Positions 43,927 to 53,308 are shown, counted from the stretch's first letter. The stretch: DNA of 55,372 nt from Syntrophobacterales bacterium (GCA_020060385.1 JAGVAH010000010.1:1-55372), one strand, 5' to 3'. A program made the numbers and translations. Notes: generated from the sequence alone by a model not told the origin.

Positions 43927-45429
43927 ATGCTAAATAATTTTAATAATTATTATAATGGCTTACAAAATATTTTCCCCGGACTGTTTGGCAAGCCCTTTGC
44001 ATCTTCCTCCTCAAGAACAATTTTGCCATCTTTGGTGGGGTCATTAAAAACTATGTCAACCTTTGCCGCTTCTCCCTGGTCCCAGGGCAAATGGACGCAA
44101 AATCAGGAAGCCCAACTGGAGAAACGTCTCCAGACCCTGGACCTGGTTTTGAAGATCCTGGTACCTGCAGCTTTGCTGCTCTGTCTGGTTCTCTCCCTCA
44201 AGTTCGGGTCCTTCAACGGCTACCTGCAGCTGATGAGCCGCCAGAGTTTCGCCACCCCTCTCATGGCCCTGGGGGCCGGGTTTACCCTAGCCTATCTGGC
44301 CTTCCAGGTGGTGCGCACCATACTCTGGTGGCGTTATCAACCTCATCCCCTCTCCCCGGGCCCCCTGCCCCGGGTGACTATCATCGTCCCTGCCTACAAC
44401 GAAGGGGCCATGGTGGAAAAGGCCCTTTATTCCGCGGCCGCCAGCGACTATCCGGCCGACCGCCTGGAGATCATCTGTATTGACGATGGCTCCAAAGACG
44501 ACACCTGGTCTTACATCGAGAAGGCCCGGCAACGCCATCCGGAGTTGATCAAAGCCATCCGCTTCCCCAAAAACCGGGGCAAGAAAGAGGGCCTCTACGC
44601 CGGGTTCACCCAGGGGACAGGCGACTTCTTCGTCACCATCGACTCCGACAGCATCATTGCTCCGGATACCGTCAAACAGGTCATCACCCCCATGCTCCAG
44701 AACCCGGTCATCGGCGCGGTGGCCGGCAATGTCAAGGTCTATAACCGGGCCCGCTGCCTGCTGGCCCGCATGCTGGCCGTGCGCTTCGTCCTGGCCTTCG
44801 ATTTCCTGCGGGCCTCCCAGTCCCTGTACGGCGCGGTCACCTGCACCCCCGGGGCCCTGTCCGCTTACCGCCGCTCCGCTCTCACCCCTATCCTGGAGAA
44901 ATGGCGGCAGCAAACCTTCATGGGTAACCCCGCCAATATCGGCGAAGACCGGGCCTTGACCAATTTCGTCATGCGCCAGGGTTTTTATATCACCTACCAG
45001 CGCAGCGCGGTGGTCCACACCACCGTACCGGAGACCTACCGGGGGCTATGCCGCATGTACCTCCGCTGGGACCGCAGCAACTTCCGGGAATCCTGGGTCC
45101 AGCTCTTCTTCATCTTTTCCAATTACCGCAAAAGAGACCGGCTGCTGCCCATCATCGACTTCTTCATCACCCAGATCGAATTTCCCTTGACCTATCTCTT
45201 CCTGGGCCTTCTCCTCTTATCCTTCTTCATCTATCCCTTCGTCATGGTGAAATTCTTTGCGGGCCTGGGCGTCATCACCATGGTCTATATGTTCTACTAT
45301 ATCTACCAGGAGCGGGACCTGGATTTCGTCTACGGCATCCTTTATTCCTACTTCGCGTTCTTCTTCCTCAACTGGGTCCAGCCTTACGCCTTCATCACCC
45401 TGAAGAATGACCGCTGGTTGACGCGCTAG
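43927..45429 (+). CDS. family 2 glycosyltransferase, hyaluronan/chitin-synthase-like membrane protein
   Basis: 500 residues from ATG 43927. Two N-terminal membrane spans (about 74-95 and 110-132) lead to a GT-A catalytic domain: TIIVPAYNEG, DDGSKDD, the metal-binding DSD, GEDRAL, and RWDRSNFRE in the position of the processive QxxRW motif. Two or three C-terminal spans follow, making a polymer-extruding NodC/HasA-like layout. It probably makes an extracellular or capsular polysaccharide from an NDP-sugar. An ATG at 44053 is an alternative start, since the first 42 residues are poorly conserved in style and no ribosome binding site precedes 43927. Confidence 0.85.
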   Translation: MLNNFNNYYNGLQNIFPGLFGKPFASSSSRTILPSLVGSLKTMSTFAASPWSQGKWTQNQEAQLEKRLQTLDLVLKILVPAALLLCLVLSLKFGSFNGYLQLMSRQSFATPLMALGAGFTLAYLAFQVVRTILWWRYQPHPLSPGPLPRVTIIVPAYNEGAMVEKALYSAAASDYPADRLEIICIDDGSKDDTWSYIEKARQRHPELIKAIRFPKNRGKKEGLYAGFTQGTGDFFVTIDSDSIIAPDTVKQVITPMLQNPVIGAVAGNVKVYNRARCLLARMLAVRFVLAFDFLRASQSLYGAVTCTPGALSAYRRSALTPILEKWRQQTFMGNPANIGEDRALTNFVMRQGFYITYQRSAVVHTTVPETYRGLCRMYLRWDRSNFRESWVQLFFIFSNYRKRDRLLPIIDFFITQIEFPLTYLFLGLLLLSFFIYPFVMVKFFAGLGVITMVYMFYYIYQERDLDFVYGILYSYFAFFFLNWVQPYAFITLKNDRWLTR

Positions 45430-45459
45430 AGCCCGATTCAGGGATTGATATCTAGTAAA

Positions 45460-45490
45460 AGGGGGTGCGGCTATTCCTGCCGCACCCCCT
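45460..45490. terminator. hairpin between converging glycosyltransferase and CrtC-like genes
   Basis: AGGGGGTGCGG and CCGCACCCCCT form an 11-bp stem with a nine-base loop, 30 bases after the glycosyltransferase stop. On the minus strand it is followed by TTTT; on the plus strand by TTATGG. Probably bidirectional. Confidence 0.6.
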
Positions 45491-45517
45491 TATGGTTCTG
45501 TGCCTGGGAAGTTCCAA

Positions 45518-45581
45518 GTGCGGGCGGGGGAACACAAGGTTCGCCCCTACAAGGAAATTGCCGTTAGATTGCGACTTGGTA
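45518..45581 (-). mobile_element. truncated inverted copy of the 120-bp MITE
   Basis: Matches the left half of the element at 17049-17168 in inverse orientation (about 61 of 64), keeping the outer end TTAGATTGCGACTTGGTA. The other half is missing. Confidence 0.7.
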
Positions 45582-45602
45582 TGGCCCCTGCCCCCCTGGC
45601 CC

Positions 45603-46718
45603 CTAAAAAAGCCCTCCCAGTTTGCCCGCGTAGCCCGTAAGCTCGGCATAACCCTCGCCCGTGACCGTGCGTTGGTGGCCTTGGCCTGCCACTTTCATCT
45701 GCCCTTCCCAATAGGTGACGCCCCCGGCCGCGCCGGCCCGGATCTCCTGGTCCGCCAGGGTGGGGGTGAGGGTGAGGGTGTAGCCCGCACCCGGAATTTC
45801 CAGCTGCCAGCCGGCAGGATAGACGGCCCGGCTGTGGGGGGATTTCCAGGTGGCGGTGGGGGTGATCTTAAAGTCGGCCAGATTTAGGCGCCGGGCCTGG
45901 CCCGCCGGGTCGATGAGGGTGCCGGAGGATGCAGGATCGATGGACCCGTCCCGGCCGCGCAAAAGATAAAGCATCACTTCCCAGCCGTCGTCCAGTTGCA
46001 GCGCGAACCAGTCCCAGCCCGCCTGCTCCGGGGCCAGGGTATGGGTGAAAAACTCGTGGTCCATCCAGGAGGAGCCGGTCACTTCCAGGGTCCGCTCCCC
46101 CAAAGTCAGGCGGCCCCGGGTCTCCAGGCGGCTGAGGGAGTAATAATAGCTGGCCGCAGCACCCTGGGCCGCTTTGCGGCTGAAGCCCTGATCCCCGTGG
46201 AGCACCGGGGGCTTCAGGGGCATGCAAAAAAGGTCCAGGCCCAGGCCCTCGTCCCGGGCGGTGAGGTGCATGGCGCCATCCTCCATCTCCGCCCGCCAAT
46301 CATCGATCCATACCTGGAGACGCCCTTCATCTGCACCCGCCAGGCCCAGCGCGCCCCGGGACGCCTTTTCCCGGAACAGGAATTGGCCCCGGGTGATGTC
46401 GCTCAAGGCCAGGTGCGCGAAATAGACGGTGTGCAGGGCCCAGGCGGAGTGGGCCCGGGGTTCGGGCCTTTTTACCCCGGCCCGGAAGAAGGTGAGTTGA
46501 TACCCGAAGGACTCGCCATCCTTGGCCCCCAGATGGCCGGTGTAATACCACCACTCCGTTTTATAGCGGGGATGGGCCCCGTGGTCCCGGGGAAAACGAA
46601 AGACCCGGCCCGGCCGGGGAATCTCGAACTCCGGGCCGGCCCCGGCCAGAGAAGGAACTATCAGTATTAATAGAATAATAAGAAGGAAATGGATTAGAGC
46701 ATCAGGCCTGGTTAACAT
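45603..46718 (-). CDS. CrtC/AttH-like secreted protein
   Basis: 371 residues from ATG 46718. A signal peptide (HFLLIILLILIVPSLAGAG) is followed by a double-lipocalin-like protein of the CrtC (hydroxyneurosporene synthase) / AttH family: HPRYKTEWWYYTGHL near residue 50 is the signature, and SWMDHEFF, WDWFALQLDDGWEVMLYLLR and YPAGWQLEIPGAGYTLTLTP follow. Known members include carotenoid hydratases and secreted proteins of unknown function; the activity here is not clear. The frame extends upstream to 46835, but that part lies in the dispersed repeat at 46770-46885 and has no signal, so 46718 is preferred. Confidence 0.82.
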   Translation of the reverse strand: MLTRPDALIHFLLIILLILIVPSLAGAGPEFEIPRPGRVFRFPRDHGAHPRYKTEWWYYTGHLGAKDGESFGYQLTFFRAGVKRPEPRAHSAWALHTVYFAHLALSDITRGQFLFREKASRGALGLAGADEGRLQVWIDDWRAEMEDGAMHLTARDEGLGLDLFCMPLKPPVLHGDQGFSRKAAQGAAASYYYSLSRLETRGRLTLGERTLEVTGSSWMDHEFFTHTLAPEQAGWDWFALQLDDGWEVMLYLLRGRDGSIDPASSGTLIDPAGQARRLNLADFKITPTATWKSPHSRAVYPAGWQLEIPGAGYTLTLTPTLADQEIRAGAAGGVTYWEGQMKVAGQGHQRTVTGEGYAELTGYAGKLGGLF

Positions 46719-46769
46719 GCCGACTTTATTAAAAATTCTGTAGCGTCCTCTCTTCTCCCCTCCTCCTGG

Positions 46770-46885
46770 GGGCTTATCGTTACCCACAAGTAGGGGGAGT
46801 ATGGAAGGGCTATGGCAATTATTAAGCAATTGCATACCCTTATGCCCCCCTCACCCTAACCCTCTCCCCCGAGGAGAGAGGGAAA
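46770..46885 (-). repeat. about 120-bp dispersed repeat, copy A (inverted)
   Basis: The reverse complement matches 50174-50293 closely, including GGGTATGCAATTGCTTAATAATTGCC-type sequence and TACTTGTGGGTAACGATA at the end. It contains the C/G palindrome core seen at 15821. Plus-oriented sequence at 46918-46968 resembles the tail of copy B, so the locus may be a rearranged pair. Confidence 0.8.
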
Positions 46886-47005
46886 TAATATGAGGCATAT
46901 CCATAAGATATCAACTTATGGGTAATGATGAGCCCTGTTGGGGGGAGAGTCGCGGTAGGGGTGGCGTCTGTGGACCCTGCCCCACCAGATCTGGCGGTCC
47001 CGCCC

Positions 47006-47353
47006 TTATTCAATCTCCACCCCTTCATAGATATGGGCCAGGACCGTGCGCTCCCCCACCTGCGCCGGGATGACGTTGCGCTGGTAGGGCTCCCCTTCGA
47101 ACGCGTCCAGTTCCGGAAATCTTTCCGGCAGGGCCGCGGAGGTGAAGAGCCAGGCCGGATGCTCCGGCCCCCCGGGGTCGTATTGAAAGGCCTTAAACCC
47201 CCAATACTCCCCCATGCGCCCATTAATGACACACTCCTCCCAGGTACCCGGCAGGTCCGCCAGCAAAAAGTGGTACATCCCTCCGGGCACCAGGCTGCCG
47301 TAGACGATTAATCTTTTATCTGTATCAAGGCCATCCATATCATCATCGATCAA
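47006..47353 (-). CDS. gamma-glutamylcyclotransferase (AIG2-like) family protein
   Basis: A 115-residue AIG2/GGCT-fold protein. The nucleotide-less substrate loop YGSLVPGG (residues 18-25) and the catalytic-type Glu in DAFEGEPYQR (near 84-93) are visible. Relatives convert gamma-glutamyl amines or peptides to 5-oxoproline; the bacterial substrate is not known. The start appears to be TTG 47353 with GGAG seven bases upstream; ATG 47338 is the other choice. It is alone, beside the repeat cluster at 46770-46970. Confidence 0.85.
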   Translation of the reverse strand: MIDDDMDGLDTDKRLIVYGSLVPGGMYHFLLADLPGTWEECVINGRMGEYWGFKAFQYDPGGPEHPAWLFTSAALPERFPELDAFEGEPYQRNVIPAQVGERTVLAHIYEGVEIE

Positions 47354-47465
47354 AGGCGAACTCCATATAATTAAGTAACCTCTGCATAAAATAATTTACT
47401 TTTAAGACAATGGATATTAATCTAGCATTAAATTTAGTATTTAAGATCTCCTAAAGGTACAGAAT

Positions 47466-48170
47466 ATGTTGCTACCTTCTAAAATGCCGCGGCTCCGTTT
47501 ATTGATTTGCTGCTGCTTTTTGGGGGTCGCCTCTTGGGGCTGCGCCGCAGCGCCGGCGCCTACCCCCCAAGCCCCGCAGCTGGCAGTGGAAACTTATTAT
47601 TATGTGGGCGTCAAGGAAATCAAGCTCAAGACCCAGCCTGATCCCGCCGCAGCCGACGCCGCCACGGTCAAGTTGAACGAGCGGGTGCAGAGCCTGAAAC
47701 GCCAGGGCGGCTGGTTCCTGGTGCGCACCGCCGGGGGCCAGGAAGGTTGGGCCAACGACAGGTATCTAAAGCTCGACCCGGTCAGTGATTTTTATGTGCG
47801 CCGCTGGGGGGTGCGCCTCCGCCAGGCCCCGGAAGGCCGGGCCAAGACCGTGGACAGGCTGCGCCTCAACGATCAGGTCAAACTGCTGGAGCAAAACGAC
47901 CAGGGATGGGCCCGGGTCACCAACTCCCGCAGCCAGAAGACCGGCTGGCTGGAAATGAATGATTTGTCCACGGATAAGACCGTGGTCCGCCGCCGCTATA
48001 AGAAGCCAGGCCAGGCTGAGCCAGCCACTCCCGAAACCGGCGCCCCCCCTGAAGAACCACCCGCGGCCCCGGCTCCGGGCATCTTAACCCCCGCCCCGGC
48101 CCAGGCCGCGCCGCCTCCCAAGGCCCCGGCGCCTCGCAAACAGCGGCCCGAATTGTTCGAACCTTTCTAG
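47466..48170 (+). CDS. SH3-domain lipoprotein
   Basis: 234 residues. An N-terminal signal with a weak lipobox (SWGC, Cys26) precedes two bacterial SH3-like domains: YYVGVKEIKLKTQPDP... (about 45-105; KRQGGWFLVRTAGGQEGWANDRYL) and DFYVRRWGVRLRQAPEG... (about 108-165). Such domains often bind peptidoglycan. The last 60 residues are Pro/Ala-rich. AAAGG lies nine bases before the ATG. It could be exported to the periplasm as a wall-associated protein. Confidence 0.85.
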   Translation: MLLPSKMPRLRLLICCCFLGVASWGCAAAPAPTPQAPQLAVETYYYVGVKEIKLKTQPDPAAADAATVKLNERVQSLKRQGGWFLVRTAGGQEGWANDRYLKLDPVSDFYVRRWGVRLRQAPEGRAKTVDRLRLNDQVKLLEQNDQGWARVTNSRSQKTGWLEMNDLSTDKTVVRRRYKKPGQAEPATPETGAPPEEPPAAPAPGILTPAPAQAAPPPKAPAPRKQRPELFEPF

Positions 48171-48285
48171 GGCAGGGCCCGGGGGTCACCTTAGCCAATA
48201 AAGGCCAGCATCACTTCCCCTCCCCGGGTGGGAGGGGGAGTGATTGACATCATTCCCAGAAAATTAATCCACCAGCCCGGCGCCC

Positions 48286-49965
48286 CTAGTCCGAAACACC
48301 GTCGCCAGTGACTTCTTCCCTTTTTTCCAGGCGCTTCCGGGTAAATTCTTCCACCGAGCTGTAGCCCCCGGGGGTGACCATGGCCTGGGCCTTGGACCAG
48401 AAATAAATCTTCACCGGTTTGTCCACCAGACGGGAGATCCTCTTTTCCAGCCGCGCGGCCTCATTGGGGGAAATGACCCGGGAACCCACCACCTCCACCC
48501 GCACCTGCCATTTATCGTCCTTGGGGGCCGCGTCCACGTTGGTGGCAAAGATATTGTCCAACCCCCGGAATTCATCCCGCACCGCTTTTTCGATCTGGTC
48601 CCGGATCTTTTTCTGTTCCGGGGTCGGTAATCCCAGATGGGACCAGCCGTAAAGGATTCTGCCCCGGTCATCCACATCCACGGTGGTGAGACACCTGACC
48701 ATCAGGTGGATGGTGAGGTCGTTGAGCCGGTGCTGGATGGCCTTTTCCAGTTCCTGGATTTCCGTGGGAATAAGCACCCTGGGGCCCTGGATGGAGGCCA
48801 GGATCACCGGGCCGGCAGGAAAATGCAGCAGATCCACTTCCAGCAGTTCCAACTCCGGCCGGTCATACAAAATCTCCCGCAAGGCCTGTTCCGCAAACTG
48901 GGTCTTGAAGACGTCGGGGGCCAGTTCCCGGGTCATAAACGCGCCGTTGAGATTCTCCGCGGTCACCTGGCTGGTGGTGCCGGTGGCCCCCACATCTTTG
49001 GCCAGAACCGAGCGGACCACCAGGGCTGTGGGCGCATCCACCTTCTTAGATATGGTCTCCTGGATGGCCTTAACCCGGTTGGGATTGATGACCCTGGGGG
49101 TGCGCACAGTGGCCAGGACATAGAGCTCCCCCTGGCTGTATTGATGGACCATGCTCACCAGGCCGGTGGTGGGCATTTTGGATAATTCCTTGTTAATGAT
49201 TTGTTTGATGTTGTTGGTCAAATTCCGCTCCTGGACGATCTTCACCAGGGAGTGGGTCATGATAACAGCCACCAGCAGGAAACCCACCGCGGGCACACCG
49301 AAGCGTTTGCCCAGGGCCAGTTTATCGCCCCAGGGCACGTCTTGGGCCAGACCAGCGGCAATGAAGGTGGCCGAGGCGATGATGAGGATGGAAATAAAGT
49401 TGGCCAGAAACAGGAGAAAAGAGCCCCATGCACCCTGATAAGCCCCCACCGCCAGGCAGATGCCGCTGTTGGCCAGGGGCGGAACGATGGCAGTGGCGAT
49501 GGCCACCCCGGGGAGGGCCGGACTGAGATGTTCGTCGATCATGGCGTAGCAACCCGCGAAGCCTGCCAGCACCGCCACCAACAGGTCCAGGAGGTTGGGC
49601 TGGGTGCGAGAGAGCATCTCCGGCGTCACCTCCACCGCCAGGGGCAGGGAGCCGAAAATCCAGGCAATGCCCACCGCGGCCATCATGCCCATGACTTCCG
49701 CGCGGATGGCCCGTCCCAGGAGGCTGGCGTCCCCTCGCACCAGGGCCAGGGCTATCCCGAAGATGGGGCTCATCAGGGGGGCCACCAGCATGGCGCCGAT
49801 GATCACTGCGGTGCTGTTGGCAATGAGGCCCAGGGAGGCGATTAGGGTGGAGGTGGCCACCAGGGCATAGAAGCGGATCCCCGGCTCGGAGCCCACCGCA
49901 ATTCCCTGGAGCACCGCCTCCTGGCGTTGGGGGGACATCTGGAAGATGGAGAGGTCAAGGGCCAT
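48286..49965 (-). CDS. DUF389 membrane protein (TIGR00341-like)
   Basis: 559 residues. The N-terminal half has about six hydrophobic spans with the family motifs STLIASLGLIANSTAVIIGAMLVAPLMSPI and IATAIVPPLANSGICLAVGAYQG. The C-terminal half (about 250-559) is a soluble region with three repeated beta-alpha units (VRTPRVINPNRVKAIQETISKKVD, IQGPRVLIPTEIQELEKAIQHRL, VGSRVISPNEAARLEKRISRLV). Function unknown; a transport role has been proposed for the family. AAAGGAGG lies just before the ATG. Confidence 0.9.
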   Translation of the reverse strand: MALDLSIFQMSPQRQEAVLQGIAVGSEPGIRFYALVATSTLIASLGLIANSTAVIIGAMLVAPLMSPIFGIALALVRGDASLLGRAIRAEVMGMMAAVGIAWIFGSLPLAVEVTPEMLSRTQPNLLDLLVAVLAGFAGCYAMIDEHLSPALPGVAIATAIVPPLANSGICLAVGAYQGAWGSFLLFLANFISILIIASATFIAAGLAQDVPWGDKLALGKRFGVPAVGFLLVAVIMTHSLVKIVQERNLTNNIKQIINKELSKMPTTGLVSMVHQYSQGELYVLATVRTPRVINPNRVKAIQETISKKVDAPTALVVRSVLAKDVGATGTTSQVTAENLNGAFMTRELAPDVFKTQFAEQALREILYDRPELELLEVDLLHFPAGPVILASIQGPRVLIPTEIQELEKAIQHRLNDLTIHLMVRCLTTVDVDDRGRILYGWSHLGLPTPEQKKIRDQIEKAVRDEFRGLDNIFATNVDAAPKDDKWQVRVEVVGSRVISPNEAARLEKRISRLVDKPVKIYFWSKAQAMVTPGGYSSVEEFTRKRLEKREEVTGDGVSD

Positions 49966-50173
49966 GGCGCCTCCTTTCCGATCTGCTGCCTTCTATGACG
50001 GCTTTGCGGCAATAATCTGATTTTCCATTGAAGCAAAATGCCCGTCTAAAGGCCAGTATTAAACAGCATTTTTATGGAGATTTTAATAAGGAAAAATGGA
50101 CTATGATAAGCTTTCGATAATACTAATTAAATATCTATTTAGAAAAAGGGGGGAACAAAAGGGTTTCTCCTTT

Positions 50174-50293
50174 TTTCCCTCTCCCTCCAGCGGGGGGAGA
50201 GGGCCAGGGTGAGGGGAGCATAAGGGTATACAATTGCTTAATAATTGCCATAGCCCTTCCATCCTCCCCCTACTTGTGGGTAACGATATGCCC
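50174..50293 (+). repeat. about 120-bp dispersed repeat, copy B
   Basis: Inverse of copy A at 46770-46885, about 90 percent identical by eye. It begins with the C/G palindrome core and ends in TACTTGTGGGTAACGATATGCCC. No coding capacity. Confidence 0.8.
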
Positions 50294-50407
50294 TTGAAGG
50301 GGGAGGGTCGCGGGGAGGGGGAGTTTTTTAAAAAAGTCGATATCTTGTAACTTATTTCTGGGACATGATATAGAAGATATTACCAAACCTCCTAATCTGC
50401 CAGTCTG

Positions 50408-50478
50408 GCATTCGGAGCGAAGCGAAGAATCTAGTAATTTCAATAACTAGACCCTTCGGCCGCGGCTCAGGATGACAA
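50408..50478. repeat. palindromic dispersed repeat, copy 2
   Basis: Holds GGAGCGAAGCGAAGAATCTAG and, in inverted orientation, CTAGACCCTTCGGCCGCGGC with GCTCAGGATGACAAA. It is related to copy 1 at 31722-31787 but with a different centre. Confidence 0.7.
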
Positions 50479-50689
50479 AGAAAATAGGTTTTACAATAAT
50501 TTTTTATAACTTCTCCAAATCCAGACCTTATCTGTATTTTTCCTTCTTCCGGAAATACCTCGGCCTCCGGGCCAGATCTCCTGGATACGCTCCACTTTTA
50601 GATAGTTTCTGGAAAGTATTTAGTGTAAACTTCGGTTCTCCTTTTAAACTTTCCTTGTCCGAGAAGATACCCTGAAAAGTAAAATATCC

Positions 50690-51943
50690 ATGGTCCTCAA
50701 GGCCTTAAGAGAAAATTGTAGTCGGCCCAGAGCCATCCTCCTGATCGGTCTGGCCGGGATAGCGGTACTTGCTTCAGGCTGCGGCGTGGTGCGGACGCGC
50801 CACCCGGTGCCCCCGGCCCTTCAAGAGGAAGCGCAGGTGGTGGGCATGCCGGATATCCGGGGTTATGCTGATGCCGCGGATGACAGCTTGTTCAGGAGCG
50901 CGGTGGACTCCGTCCGCCAGGAGTTGGCGGCCCAACCCGGCAAACCCGCGGGGGTCTTCCTCACCGACACCGTGGACTTTCTGGCCCTCTCCGGGGGCGG
51001 CGCGGATGGGGCCTTCGGCGCGGGGCTGCTCTGCGGCTGGAGCGAACATGGCGACCGGCCCCGGTTCAAGCTGGTGACCGGCATCAGCACCGGCTCCTTG
51101 ATCGCGCCATTTGCCTTTCTGGGCCCCAAGTACGATGCGCCGCTAAAAGAAGTGTACACCACCATTAGTACCAAGAATATCTATAGGTTGCGCAACCTGT
51201 TGAAGATGCTCCATTCCGATTCCCTGGCCGACACCTGGCCCCTGGCGGAGCTGGCAACCAAGTACATGGATGACCAGATGCTCCGGGATATCGCCGCGGA
51301 ACATCAAAAAGGCCGCCGCTTATTTGTGGGCACCGCCAACCTGGACGCCCAGCGCCTCACCGTCTGGGACATGGGCGCCATCGCCGCCATGGGCACCCCG
51401 GAGGCTTTTAAACTCTTCCGCCGCCTCTTGCTGGCCTCCGCGGCCATTCCCGTGATGTTCCCTCCCATCTATCTGGAGGTGGAGGCCGGCGGCAAAAAGT
51501 ACGACGATGTCCACGTGGACGGCGGCGCGGTGGCGGAAGTGATCACTTAGGAGTTCACCTTCAGGCCCCTGGCGGTCAAGGATGCAGTCAGGGGCCAAGG
51601 CGGCAGACCCAGGCCCGGCCGGATGTATATCATCCGCAACAGCAAGACCCAGCCCGAGTGGGGGAAGACTGAAGCCGGGCTCAAAGGTATCACGGAACGG
51701 GCCTTGAACACCATCATCAAGTATCAGGGCATCGGCGACCTCTACCGCATTTATGCCTTGAGCAAGGTGGACGGGGTGGACTTCAACCTGGCCGCGATCC
51801 CCGGGGACTTCAACGTGGAACGTCAGGAAGAATTTGACCGCAATTACATGAACCAATTGTTCAATCTGGGCTTTGACTTGGGGAAACGGGGCTATCCCTG
51901 GATGAAACATCCCCCGGGATTGGAGCGGGCCGTGGCAGCCTAA
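50690..51943 (+). pseudogene. patatin-like phospholipase lipoprotein interrupted by UAG
   Basis: The frame opens at ATG 50690 with a lipoprotein signal (lipobox ASGC), then LSGGGADGAFGAG (oxyanion motif), the nucleophile Ser in TGISTGSLI and the catalytic Asp in HVDGGAVAE. A TAG at 51548-51550 ends it at residue 286. Translation continues in the same frame as EFTFRPLAVKDA...MYIIRNSKTQPEW... to 51943, the normal C-terminal part of this family (IGDLYRIYALSKVDGVDFNLAAIPGDF). A CAG to TAG change would explain it. The catalytic dyad lies before the stop, so the short form might still work. The unknown gene follows 87 bases later. Confidence 0.8.
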
Positions 51944-52030
51944 AAGGGGACCCCCCAGGGGAAGGCCTCCCTGGAGAAGCAAGGACCAGAAAGATAGCCA
52001 AATAAATCTTCTATCGCAAAGGAACAGCTG

Positions 52031-53308
52031 ATGCAGACCTGGTTTCAAGGAATGGGGAAAGGCGGATGGAGCCTTTTCCGGAGTTTGGCAACCGTTATCC
52101 TGTTAACCTTGATCATCTCCACCGGGGTGGCCCTGGGGGCCGCCAATTACGAAGCGCCCAGCGCCAAGCGGGCCTCCGAAGTGTTGCCCCCCAACCTGAG
52201 GTCCGGTCCCCACTTCCGGGTGCAGGACCGGGTGGCCGCGGACGGCTACATGCTCCGGTTTACGGTGAATTCGGATTACGGGACCTTCACGGTCACCGGG
52301 GAATACGGCCTCCGCAAGCTCATCAGGGAAATTCAAGCCATTGCCGCGCTGAAGAGAACGAGCAAGGGCGAGGCCTTTGCCGAGGGGGTGAGGGGCAAGG
52401 CCCAGGACACCGTGGAATTTGCCGCCAATCTCATTGATGATCCGGGCCGCACCCTGTCCAGCGTTCCCCAGGGGGTGGCCAAGCTCTTCGACAACATCGC
52501 CACGGGCCTGCAAAAACCCCGGGAGCCCCGGCGGGACAGCCTGGGGGCCCAGCTCTTGAACGTCTCCGACGCCAAAAGAAAGATTGCCTATGACCTGGGG
52601 GTGGACGTCTACTCCAGCAACCGGGCGCTGCAAAATGAATTGGACAGCCTGAGCCGGGCTCAGGCCCTGGGTTCCCTGGGGCTCTCCGCGGCCATCCCCT
52701 ATGGAGGCGGCGCGGTGGTGGGTATGAGCAGAATGTCTCAAACCGCCAGCTCCGTCAACCGGCTGCTCCGGGATGAATCCCCCAGCTCTCTCCGCAATAT
52801 CAATGAAGGTAAGCTCCAAGCCATGGGGGTGGACCGGAGCCTGACGGAGCGATTCCTCAATAATACGCAGCTCAGTCCCCGCCATAAGACCGTGATCGTG
52901 GCCTGCCTGGAAAAGCTGTACCGGGCCCGGGGCCGGGACGCATTCATCGGTTTTTCCTTACAGGCCCATGATGAAGCCACGGCCAACTTTATGCAAAACC
53001 TGGCCGAACTCCTGGCGGCTTATCAGCAAACAGTTGCTCCCATCCTGGAGATCACCGCGCCGGGGATCATCCTGGCCCGGACGGCCAATGACACGGTATT
53101 TATTCCCTTCCCCCTGGATTACGGGGTCTGGACCGTGCGGGCCGAGCGGGTGGTTAAAAAAACCTTGGCCCGCCGCCAGACCTCCCGCCCGCCCCGGGTT
53201 GAATTCTGGGTTACGGGCGCGGTTTCGCCCCTGGCCCGCCGCCAGCTTGAGGCCCAGGGCATTCAGGTGACGGAGCACGTGGACCGGCGCATCGGCATGA
53301 TGGACTAA
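52031..53308 (+). CDS. exported protein of unknown function
   Basis: 425 residues not assigned to a known family. A signal sequence or anchor at residues 16-36 (SLATVILLTLIISTGVALGA) precedes a mostly helical mid-part with Ala/Gly/Ser-rich stretches (SLGLSAAIPYGGGAVVGMSR, near 220) and a C-terminal part that is more beta-like. No catalytic motif seen. An AAAGGAA-type site lies before the ATG. It sits between the patatin pseudogene and the Trp/Tyr/Gly-rich protein, in the same direction, so the three may be one unit. Confidence 0.75.
   Translation: MQTWFQGMGKGGWSLFRSLATVILLTLIISTGVALGAANYEAPSAKRASEVLPPNLRSGPHFRVQDRVAADGYMLRFTVNSDYGTFTVTGEYGLRKLIREIQAIAALKRTSKGEAFAEGVRGKAQDTVEFAANLIDDPGRTLSSVPQGVAKLFDNIATGLQKPREPRRDSLGAQLLNVSDAKRKIAYDLGVDVYSSNRALQNELDSLSRAQALGSLGLSAAIPYGGGAVVGMSRMSQTASSVNRLLRDESPSSLRNINEGKLQAMGVDRSLTERFLNNTQLSPRHKTVIVACLEKLYRARGRDAFIGFSLQAHDEATANFMQNLAELLAAYQQTVAPILEITAPGIILARTANDTVFIPFPLDYGVWTVRAERVVKKTLARRQTSRPPRVEFWVTGAVSPLARRQLEAQGIQVTEHVDRRIGMMD

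Larger units (their letters stand above)
49966..50689. other. divergent intergenic region, 724 bp, with two dispersed repeats
   Basis: AT-rich from 50040 to 50170 and 50320 to 50690. Holds repeat copy B (50174-50293) and the second palindromic repeat (50408-50478). No gene seen; a frame at 50472 has no start signal. Confidence 0.55.

Noticed and set aside
45583-45603. A further heptad-like tract (GGCCCCT-GCCCCCCT-GGCCCCT)
   Set aside because: The spacing is 7 then 8 bases, so it does not keep the strict period and was not counted.
46719-46835. N-terminal extension of the CrtC-like gene
   Set aside because: Falls in the 46770-46885 dispersed repeat and puts the signal peptide 40 residues from the start.
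51548-51550. Pyrrolysine read-through at UAG in the patatin gene
   Set aside because: Pyrrolysine is known mainly from methylamine methyltransferases; a Gln codon mutation is simpler and no pyl genes are visible.
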